From positions 186,001-250,000 of the forward strand of contig NZ_VIWP01000006.1 in the NCBI RefSeq assembly GCF_007829835.1: DNA of 64,000 bases, written 5' to 3'. This document shows, one piece after another, positions 59,114 through 64,000 of this stretch. The translations under genes were made by a program, and so were the position numbers. The notes under the pieces were generated by a model. That model ran no database searches, had not been told where the DNA came from, and worked only from the letters and a program-made list of their open reading frames with translations. Each line of letters begins with the position of its first letter. Position 1 is the stretch's first letter. The DNA comes from Neorhizobium alkalisoli. GTDB lineage: Bacteria > Pseudomonadota > Alphaproteobacteria > Rhizobiales > Rhizobiaceae.

Positions 59114-60016
59114 ATGTCTATTCTCGTCAACAAGAATACCAAGGTCCTCGTTCAGGGCCTGACCGGCAAGACCGGCACCTTCCACACCGAACAGGCGCTT
59201 GCCTATTACGGCACGCAGATGGTCGGCGGTATCCACCCGAAGAAGGGTGGCGAAACCTGGACCGGCTCGAAGGGCGAAACCCTGCCGATCTTCGCTTCGG
59301 TCGCTGAAGCCAAGGAACGCACCGGTGCAGATGCTTCGGTCATCTACGTTCCGCCGGCAGGTGCAGCTGATGCGATCATCGAGGCGATCGACGCCGAGAT
59401 CCCGTTCATCACCTGCATCACCGAAGGCATTCCGGTCATGGACATGGTCCGCGTCAAGGCTCGCCTCGACAAGTCCAAGTCCCGCCTGCTCGGCCCGAAT
59501 TGCCCGGGCATCCTGACCCCGGAAGAATGCAAGATCGGCATCATGCCGGGCTCTATCTTCCGCAAGGGTTCGGTCGGTATCGTTTCCCGTTCGGGCACGC
59601 TGACCTACGAAGCCGTGTTCCAGACCTCCAACGAAGGCCTCGGCCAGACGACGGCTGTCGGCATCGGCGGCGACCCGGTCAAGGGTACCGAGTTCATCGA
59701 CGTGCTCGAGATGTTCCTGGCTGACGAAGCCACGACCTCGATCATCATGATCGGCGAAATCGGCGGCTCGGCTGAAGAAGATGCAGCCCAGTTCCTGATC
59801 GACGAAGCCAAGAAGGGCCGCAAGAAGCCGATGGCGGGCTTCATCGCCGGCCGTACCGCTCCGAAGGGCCGCACCATGGGCCATGCCGGTGCAGTCGTTT
59901 CCGGCGGCAAGGGCGACGCAGAATCCAAGATCTCGGCCATGGAAGCGGCCGGCATCAAGGTTTCGCCTTCCCCGGCACGCCTCGGCAAGACGCTGGTTGA
60001 AGTCCTCAAGGGCTGA
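59114..60016 (+). CDS. sucD: Succinyl-CoA synthetase alpha subunit
   Basis: CoA-binding subunit carrying the phosphohistidine, 300 residues. VLVQGLTGKTGTFHTEQALA, GTQMVGGIHPKKGGETW, NCPGILTPEECKIGIMPGSI and the active His in MGHAGAVVSGGKGDAESK. Good gaggac ribosome site. Two hairpins lie between it and sucA. Confidence 0.98.
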   Translation: MSILVNKNTKVLVQGLTGKTGTFHTEQALAYYGTQMVGGIHPKKGGETWTGSKGETLPIFASVAEAKERTGADASVIYVPPAGAADAIIEAIDAEIPFITCITEGIPVMDMVRVKARLDKSKSRLLGPNCPGILTPEECKIGIMPGSIFRKGSVGIVSRSGTLTYEAVFQTSNEGLGQTTAVGIGGDPVKGTEFIDVLEMFLADEATTSIIMIGEIGGSAEEDAAQFLIDEAKKGRKKPMAGFIAGRTAPKGRTMGHAGAVVSGGKGDAESKISAMEAAGIKVSPSPARLGKTLVEVLKG

Positions 60017-60033
60017 CGCCACATAATGGTCAC

Positions 60034-60108
60034 TCGCCGCCGATAGATAGGCGGCGATTGATCTCACAAGTTTCGGACAGGCAGGTCGCGTCATGACTTG
60101 CCTGTTTC
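60034..60108 (+). terminator. Two hairpins between sucD and sucA
   Basis: Stem 1: tcgccgcc-gatagata-ggcggcga (60034-60057), no T-tract. Stem 2: acaggcaggt-cgcgtcatg-acttgcctgt (60077-60105) with one G-T wobble, followed by ttt (one shared). They could attenuate transcription into sucA or protect the sucCD message. Confidence 0.45.
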
Positions 60109-60238
60109 GTGTAGCGCCCCAACCGCGTTGTTGGCGGGTGCAGGCCGCTTCGGCAGGCCTCCAAGTGACAAGACAGACCGAAGACGACAAGACACAGAAA
60201 ATGCGGTCCGGGCAAAGTGTCCGGGTTCCGACTACGTC

Positions 60239-60271
60239 AGGAGGCGGGCGCGGCGCCCGCAAGAGACCATG
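60239..60271 (+). promoter_or_regulatory. sucA ribosome site with hairpin between SD and start codon
   Basis: aggagg at 60239-60244 is a near-perfect Shine-Dalgarno sequence but lies 24 bases before the ATG at 60269. The 7-bp stem gcgggcg (60244-60250) / cgcccgc (60254-60260) with loop cgg fills the gap, leaving only aagagacc between stem and ATG, so folding would restore normal spacing. Confidence 0.55.
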
Positions 60272-63268
60272 GCACGGCAAGAAGCCAACGAGCAGTTTCT
60301 CATCACTTCCTTCCTGGACGGCGCCAACGCCGCCTATATCGAGCAGCTTTATGCCCGGTACGAAAGCGATCCGGCATCGCTCTCGCCCGAGTGGCAGGCC
60401 TTTTTCAAGGCGCTCGCCGACAATCCGGACGATGTGAAGAAGGCGGCGCAGGGCGCCTCCTGGAAAAAGAAGAACTGGCCGCTTTCCGCATCCGGCGATC
60501 TCGTATCGGCGCTGGACGGCAACTGGCCGGTGGTCGAAAAGGCCATCGAGACCAAGGTCAAGGCCAAGGCTGAAGCCGTTGCTGCTGCAACCGGCACGCC
60601 GGCCAGCGACGTGGACGTTCTGCAGGCGACGCGCGACAGCGTGCGCGCCATCATGATGATCCGCGCCTACCGCATGCGCGGCCACCTGCATGCCAAGCTC
60701 GATCCGCTCGGCATTGCCAGCGCCGTCGAGGACTATAACGAGCTGTCGCCGAAGTCCTACGGCTTCGAAGAGAGCGATTACGACCGCAAGATCTTCATCG
60801 ACAACGTGCTCGGCCTCGAATACGCGACCGTCCGCGAGATGATCGACATCCTCGAGCGCACCTATTGCTCGACCATGGGCGTCGAGTTCATGCACATCTC
60901 GAACCCGGAAGAAAAGGCCTGGATCCAGGAACGGATCGAAGGCGCCGACAAGGCTCCCGAATTCACGCCGGAAGGCAAGAAGGCGATCCTCTCGAAGCTG
61001 GTCGAAGCCGAAGGCTACGAGCAGTTCCTCGATGTTCGCTTCAAGGGCACCAAGCGTTTCGGCCTCGACGGCGGTGAATCGCTGATCCCGGCCCTCGAAC
61101 AGATCATCAAGCGTGGCGGCCAGGAAGGCCTGCAGGAAATCGTTCTCGGCATGGCCCATCGCGGCCGCCTGAACGTCCTGACCAACGTCATGCACAAGCC
61201 GCACCGCGCCGTGTTCCACGAGTTCAAGGGCGGTTCGTTCAAGCCTGACGAAGTCGAAGGTTCGGGCGACGTGAAGTACCACCTCGGCGCCTCGTCGGAC
61301 CGCGAGTTCGACGGCAACAAGGTTCACCTGTCGCTGACCGCCAACCCGTCGCACCTGGAAATCGTCAACCCGGTCGTCATGGGCAAGGCGCGCGCCAAGC
61401 AGGACATGCTGACCAAGAGCTGGGACAAGGACAACATCATCCCGCTTTCGGAACGCGCCAAGGTTCTGCCGCTGCTGCTGCACGGCGATGCTGCCTTCGC
61501 GGGCCAGGGCGTGACTGCCGAAATCCTCGGCCTGTCGGGTCTGCGCGGCCACCGCGTTGCCGGCACGCTCCACTTCATCATCAACAACCAGATCGGCTTC
61601 ACCACCAATCCGGCCTTCTCGCGTTCGTCGCCCTATCCGTCCGACGTCGCCAAGATGATCGAAGCACCGATCTTCCACGTCAACGGCGACGATCCGGAAG
61701 CGGTTACCTATGCCGCCAAGGTCGCCATCGAATACCGGATGAAGTTCCACAAGCCGGTCGTGGTCGACATGTTCTGCTACCGCCGCTTCGGCCATAACGA
61801 AGGCGACGAGCCCGCGTTCACGCAGCCGAAGATGTACAAGGTCATTCGTGGCCACAAGCCGGTCGCCGAGATCTATGCCTCGCGCCTGATTGCCGAAGGC
61901 CACATCACCGAAGGCGAATTCGACAAGATGAAGGCCGACTGGCGCGCTCATCTGGAAACCGAATTCGAAGCCGGCCAGAGCTACAAGCCGAACAAGGCCG
62001 ACTGGCTGGACGGTCAGTGGTCGGGTCTGCGTTCGGCCGATAATGCCGACGAACAGCGCCGTGGCAAGACCGCGATGCCGATGAAGGAACTGCGCGAGAT
62101 CGGCCGCAAGCTGTCGACCGTGCCGGAAGGTTTCAACGCCCACCGCACGATCCGCCGCTTCATGGAAAACCGCGCGCAGATGATCGAGACCGGCGAAGGC
62201 CTCGACTGGGCAATGGGTGAAGCGCTGGCTTTCGGTTCGCTTGCCGTCGAAGGCACGAAGATCCGTCTCTCGGGCCAGGATTGCGAACGCGGCACCTTCT
62301 CGCAGCGTCACTCGGTCCTCTACGATCAGGACACCGAAGAGCGTTATATCCCGCTCTCCAACCTGCAGCCGGGCCAGGGCAAGTACGAAGTCATCAACTC
62401 GATGCTTTCCGAAGAGGCCGTCCTCGGTTTCGAATACGGTTATTCGCTTGCCCGTCCGAATGCGCTGACCCTTTGGGAAGCCCAGTTCGGCGACTTCGCC
62501 AACGGTGCGCAGGTCGTGTTCGACCAGTTCATCTCGTCGGGCGAACGCAAGTGGCTGCGCATGTCCGGTCTCGTCTGCCTCCTGCCGCATGGTTATGAAG
62601 GCCAGGGTCCGGAACACTCTTCGGCCCGCCTCGAGCGCTGGCTGCAGATGTGCGCCGAAGACAACATGCAGGTTGCCAACGTCACGACGCCGGCCAACTA
62701 CTTCCACATCCTGCGCCGCCAGGTGAAGCGCGACTTCCGCAAGCCGCTGATCCTGATGACGCCGAAGTCGCTGCTGCGTCACAAGCGCGCCACGTCTTCG
62801 CTGGCGGAACTGGCGGGCGAAAGCTCGTTCCACCGCCTGCTGTGGGACGATGCCGAAGTCATCAAGGACGGTCCGATCAAGCTCCAGAAGGATGCCAAGA
62901 TCCGCCGCGTCGTGATGTGCACCGGCAAGGTCTATTACGATCTGCTCGAAGAGCGCGAAAAGCGCGGCATCGACGACATCTACCTGCTGCGCATCGAACA
63001 GCTCTATCCGTTCCCGGCCAAGGCGCTGATCAACGAACTGTCGCGGTTCCGCAATGCCGAGATGGTCTGGTGCCAGGAAGAGCCGAAGAACATGGGCTCC
63101 TGGTCGTTCATCGACCCCTATCTGGAATGGGTGCTGGCCCATATCGATGCCAAGTATCAGCGCGTCCGTTACACGGGCCGCCCGGCTGCCGCATCTCCGG
63201 CGACCGGCCTGATGTCGAAGCATCTGGCTCAGCTCGAAGCCTTCCTCGAAGACGCGCTCGGCGGCTGA
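60269..63268 (+). CDS. sucA: 2-oxoglutarate dehydrogenase E1 component
   Basis: Thiamine-diphosphate decarboxylase of the 2-oxoglutarate dehydrogenase complex, 999 residues. N-terminal E2-binding segment SFLDGANAAYIEQLYARYES, LGMAHRGRLNVLTNVMHKP, ThDP motif region GDAAFAGQGVTAEIL and INNQIGFTTNP, CYRRFGHNEGDEPAFTQP, and C-terminal LLPHGYEGQGPEHSSARLER with LEWVLAH near the end. ATG at 60269 gives the family N-terminus; the frame is open to 60098 but the extra residues are not E1-like. Confidence 0.98.
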   Translation: MARQEANEQFLITSFLDGANAAYIEQLYARYESDPASLSPEWQAFFKALADNPDDVKKAAQGASWKKKNWPLSASGDLVSALDGNWPVVEKAIETKVKAKAEAVAAATGTPASDVDVLQATRDSVRAIMMIRAYRMRGHLHAKLDPLGIASAVEDYNELSPKSYGFEESDYDRKIFIDNVLGLEYATVREMIDILERTYCSTMGVEFMHISNPEEKAWIQERIEGADKAPEFTPEGKKAILSKLVEAEGYEQFLDVRFKGTKRFGLDGGESLIPALEQIIKRGGQEGLQEIVLGMAHRGRLNVLTNVMHKPHRAVFHEFKGGSFKPDEVEGSGDVKYHLGASSDREFDGNKVHLSLTANPSHLEIVNPVVMGKARAKQDMLTKSWDKDNIIPLSERAKVLPLLLHGDAAFAGQGVTAEILGLSGLRGHRVAGTLHFIINNQIGFTTNPAFSRSSPYPSDVAKMIEAPIFHVNGDDPEAVTYAAKVAIEYRMKFHKPVVVDMFCYRRFGHNEGDEPAFTQPKMYKVIRGHKPVAEIYASRLIAEGHITEGEFDKMKADWRAHLETEFEAGQSYKPNKADWLDGQWSGLRSADNADEQRRGKTAMPMKELREIGRKLSTVPEGFNAHRTIRRFMENRAQMIETGEGLDWAMGEALAFGSLAVEGTKIRLSGQDCERGTFSQRHSVLYDQDTEERYIPLSNLQPGQGKYEVINSMLSEEAVLGFEYGYSLARPNALTLWEAQFGDFANGAQVVFDQFISSGERKWLRMSGLVCLLPHGYEGQGPEHSSARLERWLQMCAEDNMQVANVTTPANYFHILRRQVKRDFRKPLILMTPKSLLRHKRATSSLAELAGESSFHRLLWDDAEVIKDGPIKLQKDAKIRRVVMCTGKVYYDLLEEREKRGIDDIYLLRIEQLYPFPAKALINELSRFRNAEMVWCQEEPKNMGSWSFIDPYLEWVLAHIDAKYQRVRYTGRPAAASPATGLMSKHLAQLEAFLEDALGG

Positions 63269-63325
63269 TTTTCAGCCGCCCCTTTCACCCGTTCGAAACA
63301 AATCTGACAAACACGGAAACAGATC

Positions 63326-64000
63326 ATGGCCACCGAAATCCGCGTCCCCACTCTCGGCGAATCCGTCAGCGAGGCAACCGTCGGCACCTGGTTCAAGAAG
63401 GTCGGCGACACGATCAAGGCCGACGAGCCGCTGGTTGAACTGGAAACCGACAAGGTGACCGTCGAAGTTCCCGCACCGGCTTCGGGCGTCCTGACCGAGA
63501 TCGTCGCTCAGAACGGCGAGACCGTCGGTCTCGGCGCGCTGCTCGGCCAGATCGCCGAAGGCGCTGCCGGCGCTGCGACTGCCGCTCCTGCCGCCAAGCC
63601 TGCTGAAGCCGCACCGGCTGCTGCCCCGGCACCGGCCGCCGCCGCTGCGGCCGCCTCCTCGATGCCGCCGGCTCCGGCTGCCGCCAAGGTTGCTGCCGAC
63701 AACAATATCTCGACTGCAGACATTGACGGCTCCGGCAAGCGTGGCCAGGTCCTGAAGGGCGACGTTCTCGCAGCCGTCGCCAAGGGCACGTCCGCTCCGG
63801 CGGCACCCGTTGCTGTCGCTGCTCCGCGCCCGGTCTCGTCTGCTGAAGACGCACCGCGCGAAGAACGCGTGAAGATGACGCGCCTGCGTCAGACGATCGC
63901 CAAGCGCCTCAAGGACGCCCAGAACACCGCCGCCATGCTCACCACCTATAACGAGGTGGACATGTCGGCCGTGATGGACCTGCGTAACCGCTACAAGGAC
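63326..64000 (+). CDS. sucB: Dihydrolipoyl succinyltransferase E2 component (3' end outside window)
   Basis: Core E2 of the 2-oxoglutarate dehydrogenase complex; the first 225 residues are visible. Lipoyl domain EIRVPTLGESVSEATVGTWF with lipoyl-lysine in ELETDKVTVEV, an Ala/Pro-rich swinging linker (~residues 83-125), the peripheral subunit-binding domain (ISTADIDGSGKRGQVLKGDV), a second Ala/Pro linker and the beginning of the catalytic domain (TRLRQTIAKRLKDAQNTAAM). Frame remains open to the window edge. 57 bases after sucA. Confidence 0.97.
   Translation, partial: MATEIRVPTLGESVSEATVGTWFKKVGDTIKADEPLVELETDKVTVEVPAPASGVLTEIVAQNGETVGLGALLGQIAEGAAGAATAAPAAKPAEAAPAAAPAPAAAAAAASSMPPAPAAAKVAADNNISTADIDGSGKRGQVLKGDVLAAVAKGTSAPAAPVAVAAPRPVSSAEDAPREERVKMTRLRQTIAKRLKDAQNTAAMLTTYNEVDMSAVMDLRNRYKD

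Noticed and set aside
59087..63223. Very long open frame antisense to sucD and sucA (minus strand)
   Set aside because: It mirrors highly expressed, codon-biased genes; long antisense frames are expected in GC-rich DNA, and the translated sequence shows no family motif.
1..64000. CRISPR arrays, IS elements, prophage genes, integrases
   Set aside because: No regularly spaced repeats, transposase or integrase motifs, or phage genes were seen.

Overview
The window is a GC-rich stretch of chromosome from an alphaproteobacterium, almost certainly a member of the Rhizobiaceae (Rhizobium/Agrobacterium group). The basis is the core gene content and order (ftsY-yciB, ccmABCDG, hemCD next to a mitofilin-like gene and hemY, sdhCDAB, mdh-sucCDAB), the many alphaproteobacteria-restricted families (DUF2585, DUF1223, DUF2794, IalB, Omp19-type inhibitor), CtrA-type TTAA-N7-TTAAC sites, and mosaic palindromic repeats of the rhizobial RIME kind. 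Genus-level placement is inference. No tRNA, rRNA, phage, integron, CRISPR array or insertion sequence was recognised; this is mostly housekeeping chromosome.

Layout. 1-5.2 kb: end of mtaB, then ftsY, yciB/ispZ, DUF2585 and a membrane diguanylate cyclase. 5.2-8.3 kb (minus): cytochrome c maturation genes ccmA-B-C-D-G, with a RIME-like element between ccmA and ccmB. 8.5-14.6 kb: acnA with a structured leader, DUF1223, DUF2794, an acetyltransferase and a Bax-inhibitor (YbhL) protein. 14.8-25.3 kb: FtsX-type ABC exporter, arylesterase, thpR, phhB, YkvA, an ECF sigma factor with no adjacent anti-sigma gene, IalB, rlmN, LysE, an SDR and a ParDE toxin-antitoxin pair. 25.4-31.2 kb: argG, an MFS efflux pump with MarR regulator, an unknown protein and an M3 peptidase. 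31.2-35.0 kb: an ABC importer (ATPase, binding protein, fused permease) behind four phased PhoB half-sites. 35.1-41.7 kb: typA, a GNAT, ppa, yggU/yggT, an MFS protein, a glutamine amidotransferase broken by an amber codon, and a TerB protein. 41.7-50.0 kb: hemC-hemD-mitofilin-hemY on minus, divergent from tsaD-gpsA-YciI-EVE-methyltransferase on plus. 50.0-51.4 kb: an unexplained ~500-base gap and a small exported protein. 51.4-64.0 kb: sdhCDAB, an Omp19-like inhibitor lipoprotein, zapE, and mdh-sucC-sucD-sucA-sucB (sucB cut by the window edge).

The main physiological theme is central respiration: aconitase, succinate dehydrogenase, malate dehydrogenase, succinyl-CoA synthetase and 2-oxoglutarate dehydrogenase for the TCA cycle, with haem synthesis and cytochrome c maturation serving the respiratory chain.

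The most unusual points are: (i) an inverted pair of a 45-bp palindromic repeat inserted in frame inside ftsY; (ii) a four-half-site Pho box driving an importer usually labelled ferric-iron, whose binding protein lacks the FbpA tyrosine pair, with a hairpin pressed against the start codon; (iii) a hairpin sitting between the Shine-Dalgarno sequence and the start codon of sucA; (iv) a terminator for ppa encoded inside the opposing yggU gene; (v) a 20-bp tandem duplication that appears to have pulled apart the yggT/yggU stop-start overlap; and (vi) a single-codon amidotransferase pseudogene.
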